DNA of 64,000 nucleotides from Cladorrhinum sp. PSN259. Its lineage: Eukaryota > Ascomycota > Sordariomycetes > Sordariales > Podosporaceae. The stretch lies in contig MU867126.1 in NCBI GenBank assembly GCA_033725935.1, positions 62,001 to 126,000 on the forward strand. The letters run 5' to 3'. The notes below the pieces were generated by a model that saw only the letters and a list, made by a program, of their open reading frames with translations, had not been told where the DNA came from and searched no databases. Position 1 is the first letter of the stretch; every line of letters starts with the position of its first letter. Below are positions 43,998 through 57,483 of the stretch, one piece after another. Made by a program: the position numbers and the translations under genes.

Positions 43998-46106
43998 TTA
44001 GCCACTGCCCTCATAGATATTCCCAACAGGAATGATGCGGCTCATATAGTCCCTCCATCCAGGTAACACACGCTCGTGAGCAGTACCCTTGAACGCATCC
44101 TCAATAGCAGAGCCCCATTTGACGAGCTCAGCCTCCTTCCAGGCAGTCTGAACAACAGCCAAGCCAAAGGGCATGCCGCTGGCCGAGTGAACACCAACAG
44201 GGACGGTAATAACGGGGTAACCAGCCTGAGCAGGGGTCTGGATAGACTGAGCAACATCGGGAGGAACGAGGAGACCATCGAGAGGGGTGGCACCCTCGGT
44301 GTTGAGGCCGAGAGCGTCGTCGATGCCGTTGCGGGAGACCGAAGAGACGAACTCGACGGCTTGCCAGTAGGCCTCGTCCTTGAGGCCGCCGGTCTCGAGA
44401 GAGGCGAGGAAGCCGTCCTGCCCAGAGTAGAATGCGGGAATGCCCAGAGGCCAGGGGTTGCCGCCCTCGCTGCCGTCGTTGGCATAGTTGAAGTCGACAA
44501 TGTCCTGGAGGGTGCGGATGTTGGTGTTTTCGAGCTCGGAGAGGTATGTTTCAATGTTGTTGAAGAAGTTGACCTTGACGACGGTGTACTCGCTGGTGTT
44601 GGCTGGGTGGGGAGTTAGCCTGCTGTCCGATTAGACGGCATATTGATAGAGTTGAGCTTGCCTCCGCCAATGTGCTCCATATAGGTCCAGTCCCACCATT
44701 CGGGAGCGACAATCTCATCATATCTGGTGATCTCAGTGTTGTTAACAATCTCAGCACCGGCAGCCTCAAGGAGCTGAAGAGCGGCAGTGAGGATTCTCAA
44801 CTGCTCAGGGTCGGCCTTGGTCCAGTAAGACTTCCAGGGGATGCCGAATCTCGCACCCTGCAGAGCGGTCTTGTCGGTCAAGAAAGATGCGTAACCGTCA
44901 GCAGGAACAGCGGGTTGCGCCAAGGTGTAGTTATCACGAGCGTCGACGCCGACGATGGCATCGAGGGCGTAAACTGCATCGCGGACCGTCTTACCGATGG
45001 CACCGACGGTATCCTGGTGCTCAGACTCAGGGATAATACTATAAAAGCCGGTTAGCACCAACAGCCTTTCTAGCGACAGAAAAGAAGAAAACAACCTACC
45101 CAGCTCTGCTGGTTCTTCCAACACTGGGCTTGATACCAACCAGCGAGTTTCTCATGGCGGGGTTGATGATGGAGCCATCAGTCTCGGTGCCCAAGCTGAT
45201 GGGTACGCAGTTACCGGCAACACCTTGAAATGAGCGTGTTAGCAGGAACAACAACAATTTTTGAGAGGAGTTACCTGCCGATAGCACTGCCGGAGCTGGA
45301 ACCACCAGGGTTGACTTTGAAGTTGTAGGGGCTGCGAGCCTGGCCACCACGTCCAGAGTAGCCCTCGGAGTAGTTGTTGGATCTGAACCGGTTAGCATGT
45401 ACGAAGGGGACAGGAAACAGAAAGGCAGAGGGGAGTATAAATATACCTCATGTCAGCCCACTCACTGAGAGTGGCCTTGCCCAAGAGAACAGCTCCAGCC
45501 TCTCTCATCCTGGCAACAACATGGGCATCACGGGGCACCTTGCTTCCAATAAGCGCCCAGGAGCCAGCAGTGGTCTCCATCTTGTCCTTGGAAGCTACGT
45601 CAACCGTTAGAAACACCTTCAGGATATCACAAGAAAGTTATTTTAGAGCTTACCAATATTGTCCTTGACAGTGAAGGGAATGCCGTGAAGAGGGCCGCGA
45701 ACATTGCCAGCAGCACGCTCAGCGTCCATTGCGGCAGCGATATCCAGAGCATCGGGGTTGTACTGCAGAAGAGAGCTGTAATCACCAGTGTCAGCCAATG
45801 CCATCCCAAACTACAGAGACTGAAGCAAACTCACTTGATATACTCATTAGTCTGGAACGTCCTCTCCAGATAGCACTTGACAAGCTGAACAGAAGTCAAG
45901 GTACCATCCTCCATAGCCTGCTGCATCTCATCAATGGTAGCCTCCTCGAGCTTGAAGGTACCGCAAAGAGGCATAGGGAAAGGGCCGTTGGTGGTGGTGG
46001 TAGTGCGTGGCGTGACGACAGACTGCTCAGCCCTAATCTCGATGCCAACGCCCATGGCAGCCGGGAGAGCCGCCAGGCCTAAGAGAAGGCCGGAGGAAAC
46101 ACCCAT
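43998..46106 (-). CDS. Secreted amidase-signature enzyme
   Basis: Seven exons on the minus strand (46106-45835, 45775-45654, 45594-45447, 45382-45279, 45223-45100, 45038-44662, 44602-43998) encode 583 residues, all in phase. A signal peptide is evident (MGVSSGLLLGLAALPAAMGVG). The Ser-cisSer-Lys triad is complete: Lys in HGIPFTVKDNI, the cis-Ser in NPGGSSSGSA and the nucleophile in LGTETDGSIINPA. The enzyme should hydrolyse amide bonds outside the cell or in a secretory compartment; the substrate is unknown. Introns 45224-45278 and 44603-44661 fit only with GC donors (GCAGGT and GCAAGC). Using these gives the conserved SSSGSAIGVAGN and an uninterrupted HIGGANTSEY, whereas the nearby GT at the first site leads to a stop. 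Confidence 0.93.
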
Positions 46107-47140
46107 TCTGGAGATAGTTTTTTTTATGTTTTTTTTTTTAAAAAAAAAACCCCGAACGAATGGATCTTTTTTTAGGATGATGAACAAGAAAAAGAAAAGA
46201 AAAAAGATATGAGCGTGGTGGTCGTCCCAGCATTTATGGTTATACAAGAATGTACATAGTTACACAAAGCACGAATGGAACCACTAGACTAAGTTGCATC
46301 GCACGGAGGAGCATTGCAATCTTGGCGGGTTTGCCCGGAAATGGCAGAATCTCGCGAGCTCCACGTTTTGCCAGGGAGGGACGAGATCTTTCTTTGCTGA
46401 TGATAAGAGGGGTTGGCAGTGTGAACACAAGTTTCTTGCCGAACATGCCCAGAGTGTATGTGCCACCAACAGGCTTTGCAGTGGGCTTCCATTAATGATC
46501 AGATAGTGGAATGTAAACAAATCAGCAAGATCGAGGCAGAAACGTCAACTTACCATTCTCCATCCCAAGAAATAAATAAATCCACCGGACTTCGGCAGTT
46601 GCTCGTACTGACGTTTCAACGGCTCCCGAACCGTTCCTGAAGAAATCGAGTCAGGGTCGGACCGAACGGGTGAGGCTGAAGGACGGCATCCACAAGACAA
46701 TTTGTTTGGAGATGAGGTCAGCGAGTCAGTGCAGAGCTTATAACCTCGATGGAGACTCACCACCGGGAAAGAGTCCACCAACAGCCTCGCACTCGTCTAA
46801 AACACCAATTCACCAATAAACCGTACCGCAAGATGAAAGACAAGTCCTCAGTAAAGTAGCCATTTCCATTGATCCCATGTTTATTCATCCCTCCACCGCG
46901 AAAGTACTCGTACACTACCTACAAAAAATGAACGAGATGCAAAGAGAAATTGATGTCGTCGTCATCGTTATTCCCAAGCACCACCAAAAGTCTTAATATG
47001 AGGGCGCCGTAAAAGAAAAATATCCTCTCCACTGCCTAGTTTACGAAAAGACCGGATTTCTCCATATCTACCTCATGAAAATGCAATGCAGCGCAATGCC
47101 AGAATAACCACCAAATTAAAAGTACTTGAGAGCTGAACCC
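46107..47140. other. Spacer, 1 kb, with splice-like signals on the minus strand
   Basis: No gene is established between the amidase start and the EDC4-like stop. A possible short spliced gene on the minus strand (about 46240-46800) is discussed in the findings; equally these may be leader introns of the amidase transcript. Confidence 0.35.
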
Positions 47141-50100
47141 TTAATAGGGAACATGACCATGCATGGAGCCATGACGAGCCTGCACGATGCTGTTAATGTT
47201 ACCAGCAGCTTGCGCCATGGCAGACAGGGTCTTGAGCGAGGTATCATGCGGAGCGATTCGGCTGATCTCGAGCAAGAGCTGCTCAATGCGGCCGCGGAGG
47301 AGGGTCATGATCTTCGGCGTGACTTCGCGAACTTGCTCATCCTATAATCTGATTAGCTCTGATATAGTTCACAAGAAAGAGAATAAAAACATACCAAGGT
47401 TTGTGCCTTTGACTGGAATGAGGCGAGGAGAACTCTCACGATATCGATTTTCTCGACAAGATTCGGTGTGCCAGTGTGGAAGTCATTGGTAATAGTGGTC
47501 CCGACAGACAGCAAAAGAAGAGGCTGCAGCTGGCCAACAAACTCGGGCGGATGACGGGAGAGAACCTTCTGGAAGATCTCCTCGGCGTTCTCAGGAGAAT
47601 GGAGCCAGCGCAGAATAGCATCATCGTAATTGCCGTTACGCATCAAATTGGCGATGTTATCAGCCAACTGATTGAACTCCATCCGCTCACGCTCCTCACG
47701 GCTAACAGGAGCATAGACCATCGATTGCTCCTGGTGCTGGGCCTGAGGAGGGTGCTGGTGGGAGTGATGCTGAGGGCCGTAGTTGGCCGGGAGGGGAGGC
47801 TGATTGTAGGAATCAGTGCTGCCACGGCCATGCACATGACTCCGAGGAGCCTCCTGGGCAACGATGGATCTGCCCGAGCCCTGGTCGTGGACCTGCTCCT
47901 TGAGAGCAAGAAGCTCCTGCGAAAACTTGGCCTGGGATGCCGCAAGCGAAGAAATGGCATTGGAAAGATCATTGGTCTGAGCAATGAGACGATCGAGCTT
48001 GGCGTCCTCGTCACGACGACGATCCTCAAGACGGTTAAAGGCATCATTGATCTGGAGCTTCACATCCTCGTGGATACGCTGATGGACATTCTTAGCGGCC
48101 ATGTTGGCGATTGTAGAGGGAAGCGTAGACATGAGGGAATTAAAGACGTTGCCGATATGGTTCTCAGCGTGAGCGTTGACGTTATGAGAAACCTTATCAG
48201 AAATGCTCTTGATGAATTCGGGTTTTTGAACGGCCTGGTGGAACATCGACGGAAGATGGTTGTGGAGGTCTCGCTGAATGGCCCCAAAGTGAACGTCAGA
48301 GACGGCGCCGAGCTGCTCGACGACAGAGCTGTTGATCGAGTTGCGAACAGATGGAATGACGGTTTCCTGAATCTGTTCGATGATGAGGTTCTTAAGCACG
48401 CTCTCCGTGTTGTCGTTCAGGACGTCAGCGACCATCTGCAGCAGCTGCGATTGATTGATCGCGAAATCTTGATCGCGCTTCTTTTGGAGATCTTCCATCT
48501 GCTTGACGATCTCCTTGAAGACAGTATCAAAATGCTGAGAAACGTTCCCGACGATGCTTGCCTCCATTTTCGCGACGACGTTGCCAAGTTGTTCCGCATT
48601 TAAGGTTGCGAATGGTGCCTCGGAGGTGTCGGCGTTGTTGCGAGAAGCTTTGTTGCCGGCCCGGTTCTGCAGCGGAGCCCGGCTGTTTTCTGGCGCGCCA
48701 TTGGCAGTAGCCAGGTCGGTGGAGTTTGCGGCGGCAGCAGCAGCAGCAGCAGCCGCCGCAGCCTTCTTCTTCCGCCCCTTCTTCTCGTTACGCTCGGGCT
48801 GCGGAACAGGGGTCTCGTTCTCGTCCTTACGTTCAATCACCTTATTGGGTGGGGTGGTGAAAGCCTCTTGAGCCTTCTTCTCTTCACCCTGGCCGGTAGG
48901 TGCCTTCTGCAAGATTTCCTTGGGACCACGCGAGGCAATGCGGACCTGCGGTGCGGGAGCCGTCTCGGTTTGACCATTGGTTTGCTGCTGAGCGTCGGCA
49001 GCCTGGATGGGCGGAGGAGCAACCAACTTGGAGATCTTGACAAGACCAGTCTTCTCCGCATCGGCAGGGTTGATGACCTTGTTATCTTTAGCCCAACCAA
49101 GCTCGGCCTGCTTGATAAAGAGGCACGTCACACCCTTGGAGTGCATCGCATAAAGCTCGAAAAGTGTGGGCTCATCACCATCAGCCGAAGGAGCAGGGTT
49201 CTCAAGCATGTTGAGACTGCGCAAGACACCCTTGTTGGCGAAGGAATACTCTCTGATACCGCTGATAACGGCAGTTGACTCTGGCTGCGGGATCGACGGG
49301 TCCTGGGCCACGAGGCGCTGAATGTAGTCCACCTGTGACAGGTTCTTGAGGTTGTATTTTGGCGCCGAGAGGTGAAGGAAGTAGATGGAATTGCGCGTTG
49401 GGTGTCCGACAATGATCATGCTAGATGGTGCATGGTACATTACGCTGCATACAGCATCCGACTCCTTATTATGAGGGAAGTTGAACTCTTGGACGGGCTT
49501 ACCGAGTGCCAAGTCCCAAAGCTGGAGAGTGTGGTTTTGCTTCATACCCACAATCATGTACCGGAGGGCGGCGCGCTTCTGGTAAGGTCGGTACTTATCC
49601 AACAGCAAGACAGATGTGGGCCACGCCTTTTCGCCCTCTGGCGTGGTTGTGAGTGTCATAAGCGGCTCCTGGATCTCCAGAGAGGTCTGGGCTGGCCTCG
49701 GGTGGTTGGGATCAGAACCGTCCTTAACGGCCGTCAGATCGCGGACGTCCCAGAACTTGACTCGCCCGGACTTATCAAGGGAGACAACGATGGTGTCGTC
49801 CTGACTAAAGGTAAAGTCCTTGCCAGCTTTGCCAGTGTTAATTTTGAGAGAGCATTGCTTCAAAAGTCTCTCAGTGTCAACGACCCGATCGTGCACATTC
49901 TTGAACAGTTTCTGCTCGAAGATGTACTGGGGCCAGATAATGTTGATGGATTTGCCGCGGCCAACAGCAAAAAAGTCGGGGTGCATTGAAGAGGCACGAG
50001 CGCGGGTCTTGAGAACACCACCAGGCATGTCACCGCCCTCCTGGGCCGAAATGGGAGGCAGAGCGAAGCCATACTGCTCGGGGTGAGCATCCTCCAAGTG

Positions 50101-52077
50101 GTCACGGTCGCCACTCTTGAGCTGAACCCAGTACACTGTGCCGCTGACACCGGTGCCAATAATGGCTTCCTTGGTATGTTGGCTAGAAGAAGTTGGGCAA
50201 GTCGAGATTGCAACGTTGAAGATGCGGTCCTTGGTGTCCGTAAAGAGCTTGGCATCCTTGCCATCTTCTTGGCGAATAACACGAAGACCGCCTTGCTTGG
50301 ACATACCGTAGGCCATGTAGCTCTCGGAAGCCGAAACGAGATTCCGATCGATTTGATCAAAGTCCTTCTTAAGACGGGCAATGTCCAAGATGGCTTCCTC
50401 GCGGAAAACAGGGCGGGGCTCGTTTGTCTCTTGAACGCTGATGGTGATCCAAGGCTTCATTGGAAAGTTGTAGACCTTGATAGGGGCCGTAGTCTCCTCT
50501 ATGACGACAATGTCGTCTGCCTCGGCGCTCTCCCAGCTGTCAGCAACAGGGCCGTGAGCAGTCTGGGCAGCAGCCTCTTCGACGATGTCGCGGACCTCCT
50601 TTGCCAACTGCGGGGTTAGAGCAGACTCAAGGGCAGCCTTGTTCTCGTCCTTCTCCAGTTCCCTCTTGATGGCCTGACCGGCGCTGTGTGCAGACTGCGC
50701 AAACTCGGCATCAGTTCGCGCACTGAGCATGTGCTCCAGATCTTGAGCAATCTCGGCATGAGCTTGCTCCTGCTGGGCACGAGCCAAGGCCTCGCGGGCC
50801 TCGCGATCAGCTTGTTCAGCCAGGCCGTTCACGGCTTCGGCCACACTCTCCTTGGGCTCTGCATTATGAGGTGCGGAATCCGACAAGGGAGAGATAACAG
50901 GTCGAGCAGATCGAGCAGCGCTGGTGTGCGAGAGGGGCGATGAAGCATGTTCCAGCTTGCGCCTCGCGCTCTCAGGGCTGTTGATCGAGCCACGGTCGCC
51001 GAGGACTGTCTTTTGATCGCGGCCAGACTGGGCAGAGTCGGGCTTCTTGAGGATCTGAATAAAACCAGGTGCGGCCTGCTGGATAGAACCGGTCGCGAAG
51101 CTGTCAGTTCCAGGAGTAGTGGAGGACTTGGGAGTCCGATTGACAGGAGAAGAACCTGCATAATCAAACTCTGAACGCGATGGCAGAGTACCCACCAAAG
51201 TTGGCTCGGCAGATCGTCCACCGTGCGAGCTAGAAACCTCCTTGAGCTCATCCTCTGCAGGGGGTGGAGTCAGCAGGCTTGACTCTGCCATGTCACTGGC
51301 ATCGTGCTGGCTGGGCTTGGGCATGTTGAGCAGGTTCAACAAATACTGTTGAGTACCTGTGCTCGGCGGCGAGTTCTGGTTCCACGACGGGGCATGTTGA
51401 GCTGGCTCAGGCTTGGCTGACTCGGCCTCGAGTCTCCCCTTCATAAGAGCAGCAAGCAAACCTGTTGGATCGGCAGCGGCCGGAGCCGGAGCATGGATGA
51501 CCGGAGCGGCGATTGGTGCAGGCGGGGCCGGTGCGGCATAGCTGATGGGAGCCTCACGGGCCGATGAGGACTGCTGGGGGTGAACATTTTGGTTTTGGAC
51601 GCCGCCTTGACTGCCACCACCACCACCTCCGCCACTAAACTTGAGGAGGTTCAGCAGGTGAGCGGTTCGGTCGTCGCCGCCACCTCCGCCATTGCGGGCT
51701 GCCCCGAGCGAATTCATCAGGCCGGGAGGAAATTGTGCATTGGAGAAGCCCACCGGCGGGGTAGGTGCTTCGGGGAGGAAGCCTGCTGGAGAATCGATTT
51801 GACCGAGGCTGTTTGGATCGGCGAGGGAAGGAGACTCGGTATTGGAATGGTTCGAGTGGTGGGCATAGAAGGACTGACTGCCGGCCTGGCTGTACGATGA
51901 TGGGTATTGGTTAAACTGGTCGCGATTGGCAACAGCAGTCGCATTATTTTGACCAGTAGGACCAGGGCTAGTTGAGGGCTGTCGGCGCAGCTGGGCTAGC
52001 AGAGATTCGAAATTGGCAGTCGAGTCTGCATCGCCGGCACCACTACCGCTGCCACCAGGCAGGCCGTAGCTCGACAT
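47141..52077 (-). CDS. EDC4: EDC4/Ge-1-like mRNA-decapping scaffold with WD40 domain
   Basis: Exons 52077-47395 and 47341-47141 (minus strand) encode 1627 residues. Intron 47342-47394 is phase 0 and leads into DEQVREVTPKIMTLLRGRIEQ. A 5'-UTR intron is likely at 52159-52083 (GTAAGT donor, CCCCAG acceptor), ending six bases before the ATG. The first 500 residues are disordered and Gly/Ser/Pro/Ala-rich with a charged coiled segment (QADREAREALARAQQEQAHAE). A WD40-like region follows (FTFSQDDTIVVSLDKSGRVKFWDVRDL; VGMKQNHTLQLWDLALGK). Next come a Lys/poly-Ala linker and a long helical region (LGNVVAKMEASIVGNVSQHFD). The C-terminal alpha-helical domain includes NYDDAILRWLHSPENAEEIFQKVL, typical of EDC4/Ge-1 and fission-yeast Pdc1. 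It should act in P-bodies with Dcp1-Dcp2. Confidence 0.88.
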
Positions 52078-53726
52078 GGCCGCTGGGGATTAAAAACCGC
52101 CGGGAGCCGTTCGAATTACTCGGACGAGACGATGCGCACGACCGTTGAGCGAGACTTACGTCAAAGATGCGGAATGTGGCGCTGAGTGGTTTTGGGCGGA
52201 GTCGCTCGGTCGCTAGCAATCGATGACGGACGCCTGACGGAGGAGAGCGATAGAGCCCAACCCAACGCAATGAATAAAATGCGTGCGTTGCAGCTCCAGC
52301 GGAGGGCGCAAGGATGTATTGTATTTTGTAAGGAAAAAGAAAAAAAGGGAACGAAAAGAAAATTGTCAGTTGAACGATGAAAACACGTCCGACGAAGTCG
52401 TCGAGGCGTGCATTCACAAGGTGACGACCTGCCGACTCTCGAAAGCTGGGTTTCCCTTCTTTGCTTGTGTTTTTACCAGGCGATGTTTAGGACATCGAAA
52501 AGTCGTCACAGAAAAATATTCATCGCAGTCGTCGCTGCTTACCCCAATGCAGAGGCTGGGAATTGCGTTGGCCCGTGCCCTTTCTACACGTGTCGAGCGC
52601 GGGGCAATCCGCGGGAAGGAGGATGAAGTGATCCAATGGGAAGCTCGGACGCTGAAGCAAGAAAGCAGGGCAACCTATCAGCTCCCGATGACAGGCAGTC
52701 ACGACAGTAAGAAATGCGAGATATCTGAAGGTTGAGGGAAGAAACAGAACAAGTTTGAAGAAGATGCCGAACACGCCAAATATGCAGAGGATGCGAGGCG
52801 CCTTTAAACTGCGACAAGTTCTTTGACAGAGCATGCAAATGCAAGGTAGTTTGTTGATCTTCATATTTCTTCTTCACTCCACTTTCTTTAAATGTGTCCT
52901 CCGAAGTTCTTTTTAGAGTTGCGGCATTCCCCCAGTTCCCACCCCCATCTCAACTAGTATATACTAAGGTAACTAGGAACCTGTCAATGACCATCGCGGG
53001 TCCCCGGATTGCGGTTTGCAGCGGCATGGGCTGCGCTGGGGACACTGGAGGGTTTCCGATGTCGCGGGGCACAGGTACCGGGTGGGTCAGCCAAGGAGAG
53101 ACAGCATGATGATTTAGAGTTTCTCAATCTAGTCGGCATTCTGTGATACTGATGGTATATGGAACTTTTAAAGATCAGTATATACCTACATGAGGCAAGC
53201 AAGTTGATAATGCTCCATCATGAAATAGGGCCGGGCAAACAAACAGCAGACACCCTCAACCATCAACACCACTGTTCCGCTAATTCGGTGCGCTACCTGA
53301 TTGGCTGGTAATCCAATCTTCAGATGGACCCTTGCTTGCCTGTTTTGCCTTTGCCTTGCAGGTTGCCTTATGTAATTCACAGTCCCAAAAGCAGAGTGGC
53401 CAAGCAAAGTCAGTTGACACCAGCCCGCCTTTGGGTTCGCCACTTACGAATCCACCACCCTAGAAGAAGACGCTACGACCGAAATGTCGTTGGAGAGATA
53501 TCCTTGATATCGCGTGTTTGCTTGTCGAGCATCGCAATAGCCTCAGTTCTGGCATTGACGTCTTGTTTCATTATCATTTCAATTGTTCATCGCCATTCTT
53601 TAATCAATCACTCAACGCTCTTTTCGGCGCTTTCTTGGCGCATTGAATTTGGAGAAGCGAAACAACTAACTTGTCCATACCATCTCCTTGAACTTGCCCC
53701 TCACACACAAGCATCGACATTTCGCA
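52078..53726. other. Divergent spacer, 1.65 kb
   Basis: This contains the EDC4 leader intron (52083-52159), two promoters, and the 5' leader of the small membrane-protein gene. No additional gene is recognised. Confidence 0.5.
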
Positions 53727-54308
53727 ATGTTCTGTTTACGGAGGTAAGTTGCATAGTACTGCTGCCAATCTATCCTTTGCCTACTAATTCTCTTGACGCG
53801 ACTTGCGATTGCCTGCGATGCGCTAACCCGACCTCTCCCATGTAGTTGGTTGCCACTCCTCTTCATTCCGACAAACGCATCGCCGGCCTTCATCTTCCTC
53901 TTCTTCCTCTGTACATACTTCCTCAACCGGCCCTGCGTATACTGTTCGGTACTCCTCCTCGTTCTCTTCGTGACCTCTTGCAACTGGTCCGACCGATGCT
54001 TCTTTGACTTTGGGAGCAACTGGTTCCAATCCCAGCCCGCTGGGAGTTATATTTTCTTGTCCACGCCAGGCTTGAAAAGCGAGGGGACAGCTGCCAACAT
54101 CACTGCGACCGGTGACATCAATGCGAGCGCCGCGGCTGTGATGGCCGATATGCTCAACACGACGGCCGGCGCATTGGCTACAGCCGCGACTGACAAGCTT
54201 TCGCAAACGAGGGTGGAATGGACCGGGCTTGGACTCGAGTGGTTGCGCACCCTCTTGGGAAAGAGGGAATGGAGGATTGACTGCCTCGATCTTTATATTC
54301 GGTTATAA
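53727..54308 (+). CDS. Small membrane protein, uncharacterised
   Basis: Exons 53727-53743 (17 nt) and 53846-54308 encode 159 residues; intron 53744-53845 has a GTAAGT donor, CTAAC branch point and TAG acceptor. The splice gives MFCLRSWLPLLFIPTN. Two hydrophobic segments are adjacent, about residues 7-33 and 40-52 (SPAFIFLFFLCTYFL and VYCSVLLLVLFVTS). The rest is hydrophilic with a Gly/Ala/Thr-rich part (AANITATGDINASAAAVMAD), possible N-glycosylation sites, and a C-terminal helix with WTGLGLEWLRTLLGKREW. I do not recognise a family. The short first exon and splice signals make the model reasonable. Confidence 0.65.
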
Positions 54309-57300
54309 AAGACTTGAACATGGAAAAAAAGGAGGATAACTCGGGTGTTATTACATATGGGTTGGGCGAGGTGTGCAACACATGCATGGTTCTGGCGTTT
54401 GGGTGTGAAACAGATATAATCTAACGCGTTGCTTTTCACGACATGTTGTATCAAACTTTGTGCCAGGCAGACATGGGAGTAGCGATGTCATTAGTTGTAG
54501 AATACCATGTAAGGATATGTTATGAACGATGGCTGGCTACTGTTCAATGTTCCGCGACCTCTCATGTGAAGAGAGAAGGACAACAATAGCACGTTGAAAG
54601 ATGAGGCATGGTCCATCAACTCGGAATATCTGAGTTAAAGGCATATGGGTAATTGAACTTGACATTTTCCGCATGCATATCCTTCCGTGTCTCTGTATGG
54701 TCGGAAGGCATGCCGAATCGGTCTTTTGGTATTTCGGAACCGGGAATGGGGCCCGGATGTTCAAAAGATCGACAGCTGTGGCTTTTACCCTCTGCACACC
54801 GGATACTACCCGGGGAGGCGGTCATCACTCCGGGGAGGGGTTCTAGACCCTTTCTTGTGTGACGATGGCTTCTTTTTATTTTTCCATCTTCTTCTAGTGT
54901 AAGTTATCATGATGCATGCAGTATACACAATGAGCCATCACCTGCATCGAACATGTCGTCCATGATGGACAGGGGGGGGACAATTTGACAGCATTTTGGC
55001 AGGAAAAAGGGTAGGATTTGTTGAAACCGATCAAGCCAAACTGGCGGGTGCTCCTAACCGATGAGTTGGTTCCTTGATGGACAGACGACGGAATGCAGGG
55101 AAAAAACATGCATGATGAGACGGTCTTTCGAGGTCTAGAACCCCTTGGTGCATCCAAGATCAAGGCCACGACAGAAAGAGGGTGGATCTACCCTGCTGCA
55201 GGAGCCGCACAAAGGGTCTGGCATGCGACGGCATGTGGACGGGAGGCTGTGGGGGATGGCGCCATTTGGGCATGAAGTCCCCTCCATCACATCGTCACAC
55301 TTCCTAAAAAGCCCCGTAGCCAAGACGATCATCCCCTTCCCCCCAGTGCCCATTCAGTGCAACTGCAACCGTCGAGATGTGTCGAAATGATCCCAAATCG
55401 CGGGGTGGCTTTTTGTTTCTTTCTCGTGTCTTTTTCTATGAATGGTCGTTGGCCGACATCTCGTCACGTTCCCTCCAAATCTCAATCTTGGAAGCTGACG
55501 GCTGACGGGAACCCTCGAGAAAAGTTGGAAATCGTGGCTTTGTCCATTGTTCTGGACCTCAATGGCCCCGGCCACGGAGTCCCAAAATGCGTGAAAAAGG
55601 CGGAGACGAGGTCAGTTCGTGTTGTCTCAATTTCCAATTTGTGAGATAGACCGCCTGGCCAGGCCGAAGATGGTCGGAAATAAAATTATTGAGCCCTATG
55701 ACGTTGTTGACCGGGTCTGCATTGTTGCAGTCAGCCTGTGGATTTCGGACAGGATACACGGCAATACGCGAGGCCCCCTACGTGTATAATCTATCTACCG
55801 GAAACGTGTGTTGAGGATGAGATATATGCATATATATATATAAAAAACCAAGAATCCCATTCATTTTTAAAATAACTCTATTTGTTCCCATCTTATTACC
55901 ATTTGAACAAGCCAAACAGTCACAAACTTTCTCACTTCTGGTTGGTGGGGACTTCTCTTCATCTTTCCGTCATTTCCATTGGATCCATTTTCTTCCCAGT
56001 TCCAGTTCCAGTTTCAGCATTCTGCCCCTCTGTCCCTTGGCACGCAAGTCGCTAGATCTCGGAACCAGCTCCTTGGTTATTGGTTGGCCTTGTTCTTTTT
56101 TCTGCAGCCCCAACGTTTTGGTTTCTTCATCTTGTCTTTAAAAGAATTTTTAGACTTTTGTGTGATACCACCAAGACAGGATAATCTTCAGCAAATCTTC
56201 AGCTCTGCCTAGCGGAACGTCCGAAAATAAAAAAGAAAAGGCTCAGTCAGCTTGCGACATCCACATCCACTTTCTTCAAACGGTTCGGGGGTCTCCCAGA
56301 AGAGACCCACCCTATGACGACATTGGTTAAAGTGACGCAAAGGACTGGTCGGTGACCCACACCGTTGCTTAGCCTGCGCTGAGCCCACTGTCACTGCGCG
56401 CTCTGCAAGAGGTCGGCTGGCTAGGTGGTTCGTCGAATTACAAAAAAAAAAAAAAAGGGCCAAAAGCTGAAGTGAAAAAGGGGGCACACCTTCCTGGGAA
56501 GAAAGAGCCGCCACAGTCACCAGTTTGGAACTTTGGATTTGTTCTGGTTCCCTGTGTTTCTAGAAAGGGAATTCTTTTTTATTTTTCGGGTACTGATACA
56601 TCGGGACTTGAAAACTCGAAGTGACTTTCAGGTTTGCGGTGACCCAAAACCAGGTACGAGATTTGCATTTTCGTTTTTCAAATCTTCAACTGTTCTTGCA
56701 AATCTACACGTGTACGAATACATACACTACACGACACTACAAACAACTCCAGCACTCATATCACCTGGTGTACCAGATACCCTATCGTCCAACTTATTCA
56801 CCTCTTCCGGAAGGTACTCAGGTACATACCCTACGTCAGTCCAGCGGCCGTTTGCCGGTTCGGATGCGCAGATCAGTCCCATCTTCAGTCACCTTCTCGA
56901 GAGTGACCCCAGACCCCCATCCCTGTCCTCCTATCCTTCACACATCCTGACATCAACCTTGCATACCCTCCGCTTTCCCGCCGCGCCCGCCCTTTAACCC
57001 CTGGCTCCCCTACCTTACCTCTACTCCGAGATCCCGTGCGTTGAAAGGGTCTGTACTCCCGTACCTGGCCGTCACTTTTTAACCAATATTTTCCCGAATC
57101 GTCTTTTATCTTCCCCCCCTCTATCCTTTTCTCGTTCTAGGTTCGTCTTATTTGTGTTCTAATTCTCTCACCAGCGATCATCCCGGCCAGCCCCCGACTC
57201 GCTCCCGACTCGGTATACATCTTGGATACCTACCTTATCGTTTCACATATTCATCCCACCCCAACCCATCGCGGGTCCGCCAAGGTCTAGAACGCCAATC

Positions 57301-57483
57301 TTGACTTCATCTTTTGAGGCCAGTCCATCGGGTTGTCATACACATTTCGTCCTCGCGAGCTTCAAAGAAAGGCCCGCTGTCTCCCTTCTGCGTAGGGATC
57401 ACAATATCATCTTCATTTGCTGGATTCCCAACACTTCTTTCCTATCACCGAGTTTCACATTGATGATTTACCATGTTGGCTCT
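54309..57483. other. Long intergenic region, 3.2 kb
   Basis: No gene is seen. The last 1.5 kb before the phosphatase is pyrimidine-rich and probably forms a long promoter and leader. A TATATATATATAAAAAA stretch lies at about 55830-55848, and an A run at 56441-56456. Confidence 0.5.

Noticed and set aside
47476..48603. A 375-codon plus-strand frame inside the EDC4-like gene
   Set aside because: It is antisense to a conserved coding exon, has no domain features, and its Leu/Arg/Asp-rich content mirrors the sense protein.
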